In this document: positions 31,163 through 39,660 of the stretch, one piece after another
Position numbering within the stretch: the stretch's first letter is position 1
How the letters are laid out: every line of letters starts with the position of its first letter
Source: a virus
Length of the DNA: 64,000 bases
Direction: 5' to 3' (one strand)
Virus record (IMG/VR): IMGVR_UViG_3300036770_008728
Location: 20,407 to 84,406 of that record
The notes under the pieces: generated by a model
Databases searched by the model: none
What the model was told of the DNA's origin: nothing
What the model saw: the letters and a program-made list of their open reading frames with translations, nothing else
Translations under genes and position numbers: made by a program

Positions 31163-32185
31163 ATGAACATGCGTTTTGAATTTCCGGCAGTCAAAGGTCG
31201 CCAGGGTGACCGTGATTTTTATATTGCCTCTATCCCATTTTCAGTACTGGGACGTCTTTTAGAAATTGATGCAGGTAACCCCCTGCAACGAAGCCAGCGC
31301 GTCGTTGATGCTGGCCGAGCAACGGCGATTGTCGATTACTTCTATCAAAACAACGACAACTACGTGCTTCCAAGTTTAACTGGCGTGGTTGAAGACCCCA
31401 GTTTGGATTTCAAAGATGTCGGCGGTGGCGCCGGAGTTTTATCACTGAAGATGGATGCCATCATCAAGCTGTTTGATGGACAACACCGTGCGACGGCTAT
31501 TACTTCAATTGTGAAATCACATGCTTTCCGCAGTAAATGGGAAGACCAGACCATTGGTGTGCAGCTGTTTGTTGGCATGACCTTGCCACAACGTCAGCAG
31601 GCGTTCTCCGATATCAACAGCAAAGCCAAGGCCGTGAGTAAGTCCCTGAACCTGGCCTACGATGTCCGCGACAAAACAACGGCTGAGTTCCGGCAACATG
31701 CTGAATGGGTGTTCGGGATCCATGTGGACTACGAAAAGAACATAGCGACGAAGGGGCAACTGACGTGGTTCAGCTTCAAACATGTTGTGGATTGCTTCCG
31801 GCTGCTCTGTGGTATGAAAGCCAAAGACAAGTTTACCAAGGCGTCCAGTGAATTAATCATGCGTTGGTTTAACCATGTGGAATTGCGTCGGTCCTGTGAC
31901 TGGAATCATGGCCATAAACCAGATCATATCAGCCGAACGGCACTGGGCTTGCTGGCACTGACTCGCGTCTTTAACTATGCCCATTCGGCTCAGATCACTC
32001 CAGACGAGCTGGCTGTCAGCTTGGCTAAAATTGATTTTAACCGTGAGAACCCGCTGTGGTTAAACGTCTGTGTGGATGCGAAAGGCCGGATGATTGCGAA
32101 CCCGCAGTCAATTAAGGCCACGGCACGGAAGATACTGGAAGCCTGTGAATACACAGTCCCAGCGGATTGTCCGGCTCTTCAGTAA
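31163..32185 (+). CDS. DGQHR-domain protein (DndB-like)
   Basis: The 340-aa protein has the signature FDGQHRATAI (104-113). Around it is the family pattern of DndB-like proteins: RSQRVVDAGRATAIVDYF, QQAFSDINSKAKAVSKSLN and a helical C-terminus. DndB regulates phosphorothioate DNA modification in bacteria, and the DGQHR fold is related to ParB-type proteins. No dndCDE or dpd partner genes are in the window. It forms its own unit between two identical-stem cassettes. The molecular role in phage is open. Confidence 0.8.
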   Translation: MNMRFEFPAVKGRQGDRDFYIASIPFSVLGRLLEIDAGNPLQRSQRVVDAGRATAIVDYFYQNNDNYVLPSLTGVVEDPSLDFKDVGGGAGVLSLKMDAIIKLFDGQHRATAITSIVKSHAFRSKWEDQTIGVQLFVGMTLPQRQQAFSDINSKAKAVSKSLNLAYDVRDKTTAEFRQHAEWVFGIHVDYEKNIATKGQLTWFSFKHVVDCFRLLCGMKAKDKFTKASSELIMRWFNHVELRRSCDWNHGHKPDHISRTALGLLALTRVFNYAHSAQITPDELAVSLAKIDFNRENPLWLNVCVDAKGRMIANPQSIKATARKILEACEYTVPADCPALQ

Positions 32186-32196
32186 TTTAAGAACCC

Positions 32197-32241
32197 GCCG
32201 GCGGCAAAGGTCGCCGGCATCAACCATTAGGATTAACGATC
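32197..32241 (+). promoter_or_regulatory. Stem-loop plus conserved leader
   Basis: GCCGGCG-GCAAAGGT-CGCCGGC (32197-32218) is followed by ATCAACCATTAGGATTAACG. The same stem and similar loop as the element at 31119 bracket the DGQHR gene. Confidence 0.65.
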
Positions 32242-33039
32242 ATGTCAGCAATGAAATTTCTAAACGGTGTCCTGCACCGCATCACGATTGAACAAGATTC
32301 AGATCCGTTTAACCCACGAACCGACCGCGACAACGTGGGTACCATGGTTTGTTGGCACCGGAACTACAAGCTGGGCGACGAGCAACCAAAAATGGCGTCT
32401 GATGAGTACCGTAAAAATCTGGCTATTAGCTTTGACCCGAAACTCGAAGACAGGCTGGCACGGATTGAAGACCGGTTTGATAAATCGTACTACCAGCTGA
32501 CAGGTCCACAGGGTCGTCAACAATGGCGTATTGACTATGATAATGCTCTGGATTCGGCGGTGAACGCGGTGCTGGATAAACACATTGTGCAGCTTCCGCT
32601 GTATCTGTACGACCACTCAGGTATCACGATGCGTACTGGTCCGTTCGGTTGTCGCTGGGATTCCGGCCAGGTCGGATTCATCTACATCACCCGGGAAAAA
32701 ATCCAAAAAGAATGGGGATGGAAGAAACTGACCAAAGAGCGCCGTGAAAAGCTGGCTTCCTTCATGGAGTCCGAGGTCGAGGAGTATGATCACTACCTGA
32801 CCGGCCAAGTTTACGGCTTTAAACACGAAACCGCTCAATTGCCCGAGGACTACCTGGTTCTGGGCTTACTGAGCGACGTTCAGGCCTTTGACATTCTGCA
32901 GCGCAACGTTGATGTCGACCGGCTGGACTGGGAAGAGCAGGACAGCTGCTGGGGCTTCCTCGGTGATGACATAGAGAAGAACGGGATTATGGATCACATC
33001 CCGAAAGGTCTGGAGCAACTGGCGAGGGACGCCGCATGA
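32242..33039 (+). CDS. Conserved-looking phage protein, unknown
   Basis: The 265-aa protein shows an unusual pattern: VCWHRNYKLGDEQ, LPLYLYDHSGITMRTGPFGCRWDSGQVGFIYIT, YDHYLTGQVYGF and SCWGFLGDDIEKNG. It resembles a hypothetical protein family shared by many phages and plasmids, with no assigned activity. The clustered His, Asp and Cys could be catalytic or metal-binding. It overlaps the next gene by 4 bases. Confidence 0.6.
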   Translation: MSAMKFLNGVLHRITIEQDSDPFNPRTDRDNVGTMVCWHRNYKLGDEQPKMASDEYRKNLAISFDPKLEDRLARIEDRFDKSYYQLTGPQGRQQWRIDYDNALDSAVNAVLDKHIVQLPLYLYDHSGITMRTGPFGCRWDSGQVGFIYITREKIQKEWGWKKLTKERREKLASFMESEVEEYDHYLTGQVYGFKHETAQLPEDYLVLGLLSDVQAFDILQRNVDVDRLDWEEQDSCWGFLGDDIEKNGIMDHIPKGLEQLARDAA

Positions 33040-33341
33040 TCCAGTTGCATAATCCAATCCCCAAGGAAGTGCTGATTAAGCTCGGCAAGACCCTGCAGGA
33101 GTCTCAAGGATATGAGCTGGGTTATTTCTATGCTGACAAAGAAGAGTTTGGCGAGGTGGGCCTCTGGTTGTGTTTGCCAGGTAATGGTCACCTCGTAGGC
33201 CGACATGTCACCGTTCACTTTGTGGAAACCCACGGAAACTCCAAGGAGTACTTGGAAAGTTTTCAGAAACTGGCTAAGGACCTCAACACGTTACTAAGCC
33301 TCAAAGTTCCTGAGGCTTGTCGAATACACCTGAAGTGGTAA
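33036..33341 (+). CDS. Unknown small protein
   Basis: The 101-aa protein (MIQLHNPIPKEVLIKLGKTL onward) is unrecognised. Translation is coupled to the previous gene by ATGA. A strong stem-loop follows the stop. Confidence 0.5.
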   Translation: MIQLHNPIPKEVLIKLGKTLQESQGYELGYFYADKEEFGEVGLWLCLPGNGHLVGRHVTVHFVETHGNSKEYLESFQKLAKDLNTLLSLKVPEACRIHLKW

Positions 33342-33348
33342 ATTCCCT

Positions 33349-33391
33349 GTCGGGGCAAAGGCCCCGACTCTCTAACCATTAGGATTAACAA
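33349..33391 (+). promoter_or_regulatory. Stem-loop plus conserved leader
   Basis: GTCGGGGC-AAAG-GCCCCGAC (33349-33368) is followed by TCTCTAACCATTAGGATTAACAAATG. The leader is shortened so that its own AAATG provides the start. Confidence 0.7.
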
Positions 33392-34681
33392 ATGACCAAT
33401 GCACTGCAGAACCTGCCGCCTTTTCCCGAGCCGGTACCCAACCAATACTTCATCGACGGCCGCACCGTAGACCTCTCTGAAGACCAAATTTTAGTCCGGG
33501 ATACCATTTTGTCTGGCCGGAACGTTTTCCTGACGGGGGAGCCCGGTACCGGCAAATCGGTGCTGACCAAAGTATTAAAATATGAATTTGCTAAACGCCG
33601 GAAGTCACTGGTGGTTCTGGCTCCTACAGGAATTGCCGCTTTGAACGTCGGTGGTTCCACCATCCACAAGTTCTTCAAATTCAAAATTGACCCGCTGGAA
33701 CCCTACTACGGCGACTCGGTGGGGCGCTCTTTCCGGATGCGTGAACTTATCCGGGCAACAGATGTTCTGCTGATTGACGAAATTTCAATGGTCCGCAGTG
33801 ACGTGTTTGTTGCGATGGATAAGGCAATGCGGGGCGCGATGCTGGAACCGAATAAACCGTTTGGTGGTCGGCAAGTGATCTTGGTTGGTGACTTTTTCCA
33901 GCTTCCACCCGTAGTTTCAGACCCGAACCTGTACCCGTGGCTCGACCAATTCTTTGGTGGCCGTGCCGCCTACAACACAGCCAGCTGGGTCGAAGGTAAT
34001 TTTGAGTGCCTGGGCCTGACTGAGATGCACCGTCAAACGGGAGACCCGATGTTTGTGAACGCCCTGCGGCATATCCGCAACCGGGACACTCAAGGTTTTG
34101 GGATGGTGAATCAGATGTGTCGGGTGACTCGGGATTTAGAGGGGACCATTATCGTGTTCACTCGGGATGCCGCTCGGGTTATTAACGGCCGGCGCCTGAA
34201 CGAACTGGATGCCACACCATTCACCTTCGTTGCAGAGATTGAAAAAGGTGCGGTGGCGCCGGTTGATGCTGAAATCACATTGAAAGTCGGTGCCCGCGTC
34301 ATTCTGATGGCCAACACTGATGCTTTTGTGAATGGGGACATGGGTGAGGTTATCGAACTCCGTACAGATACCATTGTGGTGAAACTCGACCGAGGCCACC
34401 GGATTGAAGTATGCCGGCATGTCTGGGAGCAAAAAGAGTACGTGGTGGCTTCCGATGGCCAGATCACGGAAAAGGGTGGCGCTAAATTCTCCCAGTTTCC
34501 TCTGGCACTCGGCTGGGCCATCACAGCGCACAAATCACAAGGCCAGACCCTCGACAAGGTGACGCTGCTGCTCGATACCCGCCCTTTCGAACCTGGCCAG
34601 CTGTATGTGGCCCTGAGCCGCGTTCGCCGTGCAGAAGACCTGCTGCTTGGCCGTCCGTTAGATAACTTTGACATGGTGTGA
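33392..34681 (+). CDS. Pif1/Dda-like superfamily 1 DNA helicase
   Basis: The 429-aa protein shows Walker A GEPGTGKS (49-56), motif Ia APTGIAALNVGGSTIHKFF (77-95), Walker B LLIDEISMV (126-134), motif III VILVGDFFQLPP (about 164-175) and a C-terminal AITAHKSQGQTLDKV and YVALSRVR. This set defines Pif1/RecD2-like 5'-3' helicases. A role in replication start or recombination, like T4 Dda, is likely. Confidence 0.85.
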   Translation: MTNALQNLPPFPEPVPNQYFIDGRTVDLSEDQILVRDTILSGRNVFLTGEPGTGKSVLTKVLKYEFAKRRKSLVVLAPTGIAALNVGGSTIHKFFKFKIDPLEPYYGDSVGRSFRMRELIRATDVLLIDEISMVRSDVFVAMDKAMRGAMLEPNKPFGGRQVILVGDFFQLPPVVSDPNLYPWLDQFFGGRAAYNTASWVEGNFECLGLTEMHRQTGDPMFVNALRHIRNRDTQGFGMVNQMCRVTRDLEGTIIVFTRDAARVINGRRLNELDATPFTFVAEIEKGAVAPVDAEITLKVGARVILMANTDAFVNGDMGEVIELRTDTIVVKLDRGHRIEVCRHVWEQKEYVVASDGQITEKGGAKFSQFPLALGWAITAHKSQGQTLDKVTLLLDTRPFEPGQLYVALSRVRRAEDLLLGRPLDNFDMV

Positions 34682-34688
34682 GGTGAGT

Positions 34689-35177
34689 ATGTCTGCTGCT
34701 GAAAATTTGGATGTGCAAACCGAAATCAAAAAAATGCTGGTCAATCATCCGGATTCGGCGGATGCAGTTATCGCCCAGCTCAAAGACCAGCTGTTGGCTG
34801 AGCTGGTACCAGACGAGCAGTTCCGGGAAATGATTCTGGAAGTAACCGACGGCCTGAAGGGGTATTTAGAGAGCCAAATCGAAAAGGTTTGGTTTCAAAA
34901 ACTAATGCCCGAGCTCATTGAGTTCCTGAAAGATACCGGTCGCGACAAAGCGTTTTTGGACCTGATTCGCGCCGACGATCTCTTGATGGATTCTCTCCGT
35001 GAAGACTCAAAGTTCATTGAGATGCTAATTGGGGAGCTTCCAACCCCGAGCGAACTCGACAGCGACGAACTGATTGGTGAAGTGATGAAACGCTACCATG
35101 CCCATGACATGGATATCCGTCACTTCATCAACGACGTTCAGCTGAACAATCCACTTGTGATGCGGCGCAGGGAGTAA
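34689..35177 (+). CDS. Unknown acidic helical protein
   Basis: The 162-aa protein starts at ATG 34689, a few bases after the helicase stop, behind GAGGTGAG. It is all helical and acidic (LKDQLLAELVPDEQFREMI, IGELPTPSELDSDELIGEVM). No family is recognised; it may assist the helicase, by neighbourhood only. Confidence 0.5.
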   Translation: MSAAENLDVQTEIKKMLVNHPDSADAVIAQLKDQLLAELVPDEQFREMILEVTDGLKGYLESQIEKVWFQKLMPELIEFLKDTGRDKAFLDLIRADDLLMDSLREDSKFIEMLIGELPTPSELDSDELIGEVMKRYHAHDMDIRHFINDVQLNNPLVMRRRE

Positions 35178-35180
35178 CCA

Positions 35181-35369
35181 ATGCGTGAAACTTTTGAGCT
35201 GAAGATTTTTGAACGTAACGACCATTTCAATAAACGGAAATGGTTCGAGCTAACCGAACTGAAATCCGGTGAAGTCATTTTTGAACACGAGCTTCAAGAG
35301 CGAGTTCTCAACTATGCAGAAGAGTTCGTGAAACTTCGGCCGGGCCAATACAAACTTCTAAAAAATTAA
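35181..35369 (+). CDS. Unknown small protein
   Basis: The 62-aa protein (MRETFELKIFERNDHFNKRK onward) starts three bases after the preceding stop. It has charged beta/alpha composition. No domain is recognised. Confidence 0.45.
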   Translation: MRETFELKIFERNDHFNKRKWFELTELKSGEVIFEHELQERVLNYAEEFVKLRPGQYKLLKN

Positions 35370-35379
35370 GGAAATTCAA

Positions 35380-35643
35380 ATGCGTATTAATGTTTACAGT
35401 CAAGAGCTTACAAACGAAGTGATTTTGGTTGCCAAAGAAAGTAACACCGAAGTCACTTATCATGCAGCACAACTGATTTTGCATAGCAGTGAACGACTGC
35501 ACCATCCACCACAAGATGATGACCGCAGCGCCGTTACTTTTTGGCTTCCAAAATCTAAAGCTCGGCGGGAAGAAATGGCCGTAGCTTTTGAACGTATAGC
35601 CGAAATTTTTCGGACGGCTCCTTCAGAGACTGGCTTGGACTAA
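35380..35643 (+). CDS. Unknown small protein
   Basis: The 87-aa protein (MRINVYSQELTNEVILVAKE onward) starts behind TTAAGGAAATT. It has two histidine pairs (SSERLHHPPQDDDR). Function is unknown. Confidence 0.5.
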   Translation: MRINVYSQELTNEVILVAKESNTEVTYHAAQLILHSSERLHHPPQDDDRSAVTFWLPKSKARREEMAVAFERIAEIFRTAPSETGLD

Positions 35644-35673
35644 CCCGCTTCTAAAAAATTAAGGAATTCGACA

Positions 35674-35703
35674 ATGACCCACCGTACAATCCATCCACCA
35701 TGA
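35674..35703 (+). CDS. 9-codon leader peptide (M-T-H-R-T-I-H-P-P)
   Basis: A start behind TTAAGGAATTC at 35674 gives nine codons ending at TGA 35701-35703, which overlaps the ATG (35700) of the next gene. It looks like a coupling leader that delivers ribosomes to 35700, whose own ribosome site is poor. Confidence 0.3.
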   Translation: MTHRTIHPP

Positions 35704-35999
35704 CTGCAGGTATTACCATGAAGAAGAAAAAAGTCCCGACCCTCAACGCACAACTGACAGATCTGCCCGAACTCACCCAGATGCAGCAGCTGAGTAGCGA
35801 TATTCAGAAGCTGCTACCTTTGGCTTCACAGGACATTCCAACCATCCACAACGGGAAGTCCTGGCGCCAAGTAGACTTCCTAAAACTCTGTCACCAATGG
35901 TTTGTGCTTGCACAGAAACATCAGGTACCCAGTGATGGGATGCGGGCATTCCTTCAGCCTCACCGTGCGAAACTCACTGAGTTAGGTCTGGACATCTAA
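35700..35999 (+). CDS. Unknown small protein
   Basis: The 99-aa protein (MTAGITMKKKKVPTLNAQLT onward) is unrecognised. ATG 35700 is favoured because of the overlap with the short leader frame; ATG 35718 is an alternative. It is helical with a Pro-rich region near the end. A very stable stem-loop follows. Confidence 0.5.
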   Translation: MTAGITMKKKKVPTLNAQLTDLPELTQMQQLSSDIQKLLPLASQDIPTIHNGKSWRQVDFLKLCHQWFVLAQKHQVPSDGMRAFLQPHRAKLTELGLDI

Positions 36000-36000
36000 A

Positions 36001-36090
36001 AAGTTTGGGGGGCTTTTCGTACCCCCAAACTTCGTTAAAATACGCCAAGGACGACAAAGGTCGGCCGTTAAATGATTAGGATTAACAAAC
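36001..36090 (+). promoter_or_regulatory. Strong terminator, second hairpin and conserved leader
   Basis: AAGTTTGGGGG (36001-36011) pairs over 11 bp with CCCCCAAACTT (36022-36032). A second hairpin CGAC-AAAG-GTCG (36052-36063) and the leader ATGATTAGGATTAACAAACATG follow. The AAAG loop recurs at 33357. Confidence 0.7.
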
Positions 36091-36897
36091 ATGCAACTCA
36101 ATGCGTCTGCCGCTTTTACGGTAATCACACGTCATCGGAAAATTCCACCAGCCACGGATACCCGGCCACAAGCAGAACCACAGCCGCACTTCGGCGTGTC
36201 TGAAGTCAACGGCGTGAAATACATCTTCCAGGATACATGCCCAGAGGGTATGCCTTTGGTCGCTTGGGAAGACCGTTTCTCCAAGCGTTCCGGTCGCAGC
36301 ACAGAAGAAGCAGGTATCGGCGGGTGCTGTGCTCACAACCTCAATACGATTAACCTGTACCGCAAGGTTTCAAGCAATCAATGGGCTGAGTTCCTAAAGA
36401 TTGCCAGCGACCCGCTGGTTCAGCTGTTTATGCCAGTACCGGCCGAGGCAAAGCCATTTCAATCCAATGTGCTGATCTTGGACCAGAACCTGTGTAAGAG
36501 CTGGTACTTTCTGCTCAAAAATTTAGAGCGTTTGTGCTCACCGATGTACACAAAAATCTGGCCATGGGGTGACCAGCAAGCACAGGACCGCTACCGTGAA
36601 CTGTCACTCACCAATATCCACCCGGTTGTTTACACGTTCAAGGCCGCGAAGCATGACTTCAATGAAATTCGCCAGTTTATTTCAGCGGCACGAAACAGCG
36701 ACGTTCGCCGGCCAGTGTTACTGGTGGCTGATACACCTCTGGTGGCCAAGCTGGCAGAAATCAAAGGGACGGAGGTTATCCAATCCGGTCTGGTTGATAA
36801 CTGCCTGACCAGTAACATGATCACCTTACCGTTGGAGCACATTGGTACCCGAGTTCTGGGTTACTACGCCCAGCATGACACCATAGAGCTCCGCTGA
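36091..36897 (+). CDS. Unknown replication-region protein
   Basis: The 268-aa protein is unrecognised. It is alpha/beta, with FKAAKHDFNEIRQFISAARN and RRPVLLVADTPLVAKLAEIKG in the second half resembling a nucleotide-binding or Rossmann-type half without a P-loop. It is coupled to the next gene (TGATG overlap) and lies upstream of the SNF2-like helicase. Confidence 0.5.
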   Translation: MQLNASAAFTVITRHRKIPPATDTRPQAEPQPHFGVSEVNGVKYIFQDTCPEGMPLVAWEDRFSKRSGRSTEEAGIGGCCAHNLNTINLYRKVSSNQWAEFLKIASDPLVQLFMPVPAEAKPFQSNVLILDQNLCKSWYFLLKNLERLCSPMYTKIWPWGDQQAQDRYRELSLTNIHPVVYTFKAAKHDFNEIRQFISAARNSDVRRPVLLVADTPLVAKLAEIKGTEVIQSGLVDNCLTSNMITLPLEHIGTRVLGYYAQHDTIELR

Positions 36898-37652
36898 TGT
36901 CTCGTAATGGAGGCCCCCGGCTCCACGGGGGCGACTTCAGTTTTGTTCAGGGGCTGGACCGGCAGAAGTTTTTCACTTACGTATCGTTCAATGAAGTGCC
37001 GAGGTTTATCGGCCTGATTGACGAAGAGGAACGGCTGGGCCGTTTCAAGGCGTTGGTGGCCGAGATACGGGCTGAGCACAAAATTAAAAGCCTTCATGCC
37101 ATGGCAAAAATCATGGGTAAAAACGCCGATGATTTCAGGAAACTGCAGTTCCATTCAGCGAAGACAGTTCCATTCGGCATGACCATGGACATGTGTTACC
37201 TGTTTCAAAAAGACCCTGCCAGGGTATTCCCAGAGCTTATCTGGATGCGTGACCTCTGGTTGGAAGACATGAAGCTGGTAATTGCAAGCGCACAGGCTTT
37301 TGCAGCGATTGGCGACCTTAAAGGTGTCACTGAGTGCCTTGAGGCATTAAAGCTCGGCATAGGCGTTTACACAGAGCCAGAGACCGCCTCAAAACTTACC
37401 CCATTACTCCAGAGCACCGACGCTCACTTTACACAGCGCTACTGTTCCAACCAATGGATCCGGAAACAGATGCGGAATCAACTTCAGACGATGCCCTATC
37501 AACGAGCCGAACAGCTCAATCAGCAGGTGGCAGACCGTTTAGAACATGACAGGGGCGAAATTTATGAAATCCTCAGCGCAGAAAAGGCTAATACCGAAGC
37601 AGCCGATAGACGACGGGCTGATCGACTTCGAAGAAGTGCAAAAAAACCGTGA
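36897..37652 (+). CDS. Unknown helical protein overlapping the SNF2-like helicase gene
   Basis: The 251-aa, helical protein has a basic C-terminus (RRRADRLRRSAKKP). Its last ~90-107 bases overlap the start of the helicase gene in another frame. A basic tail next to a helicase gene suggests DNA contact or a helicase partner, by inference. Confidence 0.5.
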   Translation: MSRNGGPRLHGGDFSFVQGLDRQKFFTYVSFNEVPRFIGLIDEEERLGRFKALVAEIRAEHKIKSLHAMAKIMGKNADDFRKLQFHSAKTVPFGMTMDMCYLFQKDPARVFPELIWMRDLWLEDMKLVIASAQAFAAIGDLKGVTECLEALKLGIGVYTEPETASKLTPLLQSTDAHFTQRYCSNQWIRKQMRNQLQTMPYQRAEQLNQQVADRLEHDRGEIYEILSAEKANTEAADRRRADRLRRSAKKP

Positions 37653-39096
37653 GCTGTTAAGCCTCCGGCAATACCAAACGAACCACCTGGGTTTTTTCCT
37701 GAAGGAATGGCGAGCGGTCGACCGTTCCGATGCCGGCACCGGTAAAACTCCGGTGATGTGCTTGTGGCTTTATGCCCGGTCTCAGGAAGACCGCTGCATC
37801 TGGGCCATGCCAAAGTCACTGCTCTCGAAAAACTACGAAGAGCTACTGCTCTGGAGCAACCTGCAGCCGCATCAAATCGTGCTGGTCGACGGTACCCCCG
37901 AGCAGCGTAAGAAACAGATGGACTGGAAAGACGGCCGCGTCTTCTTGATGGGCTTTGACACCTTTGCCAACAACTGGGAGTACCTGCGGAGTAAGTATTC
38001 CAACGTGGTGCACTTTTGCGGGGATGAGTTCCACCGGGGATTCAGTACTCACGGCGTTCGGAACTGGCGAAATCCGCTGAAGTTCGACGGTCCGCGCCGG
38101 ACAGTGATGCTGTACGAGTTCCTTCACAAGGGCGGTAGCATGTTGGCTACCACCGGAACGTTGATTAACGGCAGGCTGACGTCGGCATTTCCGGTCATCC
38201 ACCTGATTAATCCGGTGTACTACGGAACCTATTCAACCTTCGAGTCATGGCATTGCATCCTGGATAACTGGGGCAAGCCCATCATGTACAAGAACCATGA
38301 CCGACTCTCAGCCATTTTAGACAAGCATGGCCGGCGTATTACATACCAAGAAGCATACGGTGAGGAGAACAAACAAATCTTCGTCATCCAGTGCAACATG
38401 GGTGTAAACCAGAAAAAAGCCTACAAGCAGTTTGAAGAGCGGGCGATTTTGGAGCTGGAAGACGGGTTCATCGAATCGAAGAGCTCAGCCACCACGCTGC
38501 GAAAATGTATGGAACTGATGCAGGTCCCGGAGCTGTTTGATATTCAGGACAACAACGACGATGGCAAAGAAGCCCATTTGCGGGATGAAGTGGAGCTGGC
38601 CATTGAAGAGAAGCAGCAGTTGCTGATTTTCGACCCGATTAAGAATGCCCAGGCTAAATGGGCACGTATCCTCAATGACATGGGGCGCAAAGCCGAGGTC
38701 ATGAATGGGGATGTGACGGGCACCCAGCGGATGTGGCAGGACAAACGGTTCCGTGAGGGTGAAATCACAGATCTGGTTTGCAGCCCGGATGTGGCTGGTG
38801 TCGGTTTTAACTGGGAGCATGTCAACACCGTCATCTTCATGATGTTGGACTGGCAGGACACCACGTTCATTCAGAACTACCGGCGAGCACTGAGGGGCAC
38901 TCGGACAAAACCATTGCGTATCTTGGTGTTTCAGTATCGGGCCAGCATCGACCAGAAAATTGCCCAAAAGCTCAACTGGAAATCGGAGAACCGGTTGCGG
39001 GTTGAAGGGGGCACCGAGGTCAATATTGGTGGCAAACCGAAAGCCGACAAAATGAGTTTGTCGATGGAAGATATCGTAAAAACGGGTACAAATTGA
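37564..39096 (+). CDS. SNF2-like superfamily 2 helicase/ATPase
   Basis: The 510-aa protein from ATG 37564 (alternative 37546) has Walker A SDAGTGKTPVMCLWL, a DEAH-type motif II variant GDEFHR, motif III LATTGTLI, and C-terminal motifs SPDVAGVGFNWEHVNTVIFM and QNYRRALRGT. The latter correspond to motifs V and VI (arginine finger RRALRG). This matches SNF2/UvsW-type DNA translocases used for fork remodelling or origin work. It overlaps the preceding gene by 89 bases or more. Confidence 0.8.
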   Translation: MKSSAQKRLIPKQPIDDGLIDFEEVQKNRELLSLRQYQTNHLGFFLKEWRAVDRSDAGTGKTPVMCLWLYARSQEDRCIWAMPKSLLSKNYEELLLWSNLQPHQIVLVDGTPEQRKKQMDWKDGRVFLMGFDTFANNWEYLRSKYSNVVHFCGDEFHRGFSTHGVRNWRNPLKFDGPRRTVMLYEFLHKGGSMLATTGTLINGRLTSAFPVIHLINPVYYGTYSTFESWHCILDNWGKPIMYKNHDRLSAILDKHGRRITYQEAYGEENKQIFVIQCNMGVNQKKAYKQFEERAILELEDGFIESKSSATTLRKCMELMQVPELFDIQDNNDDGKEAHLRDEVELAIEEKQQLLIFDPIKNAQAKWARILNDMGRKAEVMNGDVTGTQRMWQDKRFREGEITDLVCSPDVAGVGFNWEHVNTVIFMMLDWQDTTFIQNYRRALRGTRTKPLRILVFQYRASIDQKIAQKLNWKSENRLRVEGGTEVNIGGKPKADKMSLSMEDIVKTGTN

Positions 39097-39136
39097 CCTG
39101 TGGATAGAATTCTGCAAGCGAGGAACGGCGGGCACT

Positions 39137-39236
39137 CCAATTAGATCAGATACACATTCTAATTAAAATGTGTGTCTATATAATTAGAACCGAGGGTCTG
39201 ACCCGCTAAAAACAATCAAAATTAGGATTAACAACC
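39137..39236 (+). promoter_or_regulatory. AATTAGA-rich control region with copy 2 of the 25-bp element
   Basis: AATTAGA repeats at 39139 and 39182 and its inverse TCTAATT at 39158 form overlapping dyads: TTCTAATTA (39157-39165) with TAATTAGAA (39181-39189), and AGATACACATT with AATGTGTGTCT around them. The 25-bp element (39179-39203) provides TATAAT and the palindrome GGGTCTGACCC (39194-39204). The leader AAAATTAGGATTAACAACCATG follows. It is likely a promoter with operator. Confidence 0.6.
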
Positions 39237-39533
39237 ATGGCTAAATCTGCCTTGAATTTCAAAATTTTTAACCTGTTCACCAGTGCGATTGGGATGAATG
39301 AAGCTCAAACCAACCCACACAACGACCGGTTGAACGAGCTGTCCATTATGTCCAATTCAATGCTGACCCATTACCTGGTGGCTCCCGCTGCCGAGCGGCA
39401 ACAAGTACTGACTCAGCTTCAAGAAACGTTGAATTTGGCGCTGGACCAGCTTCAAACCGGCCTGGCTCTCATCGAAGAAGAGCAAGCCCTCCTGCAGGCG
39501 GAGATTACCCCCTTGTCGAATACAGAAAGCTGA
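39237..39533 (+). CDS. Unknown small helical protein
   Basis: The 98-aa protein (MAKSALNFKIFNLFTSAIGM onward) is helical in its second half (QQVLTQLQETLNLALDQLQT). It is the only gene between the AATTAGA-rich promoter region and a terminator, so it is a single-gene unit with its own regulated promoter. Its identity is unknown; it may be a key regulator. Confidence 0.5.
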   Translation: MAKSALNFKIFNLFTSAIGMNEAQTNPHNDRLNELSIMSNSMLTHYLVAPAAERQQVLTQLQETLNLALDQLQTGLALIEEEQALLQAEITPLSNTES

Positions 39534-39572
39534 TTACACTTGTCCTCAGCTAATACCTCGTAACATTGGTCA

Positions 39573-39597
39573 ACCCCCGGTACTGGGGGTTTCTTTG
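39573..39597 (+). terminator. Rho-independent terminator after 39237-39533
   Basis: ACCCCC (39573-39578) pairs with GGGGGT (39585-39590) and is followed by TTCTTTG. Confidence 0.75.
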
Positions 39598-39603
39598 AGG
39601 TTT

Positions 39604-39660
39604 AGCTTGAGACTGAGCGTATCGGCCTTGGACCTTCCAAGGTTCAATTCCGATGCTCTT
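39604..39660 (+). other. Structured non-coding stretch with tRNA-like fragment
   Basis: A hairpin CCTTGGA-CCT-TCCAAGG is flanked by ATCGG and CCGAT arms and GAGC/GCTC, and includes GGTTCAATTCC, which resembles a T-loop. It does not close into a cloverleaf, so no tRNA is called. Confidence 0.3.
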
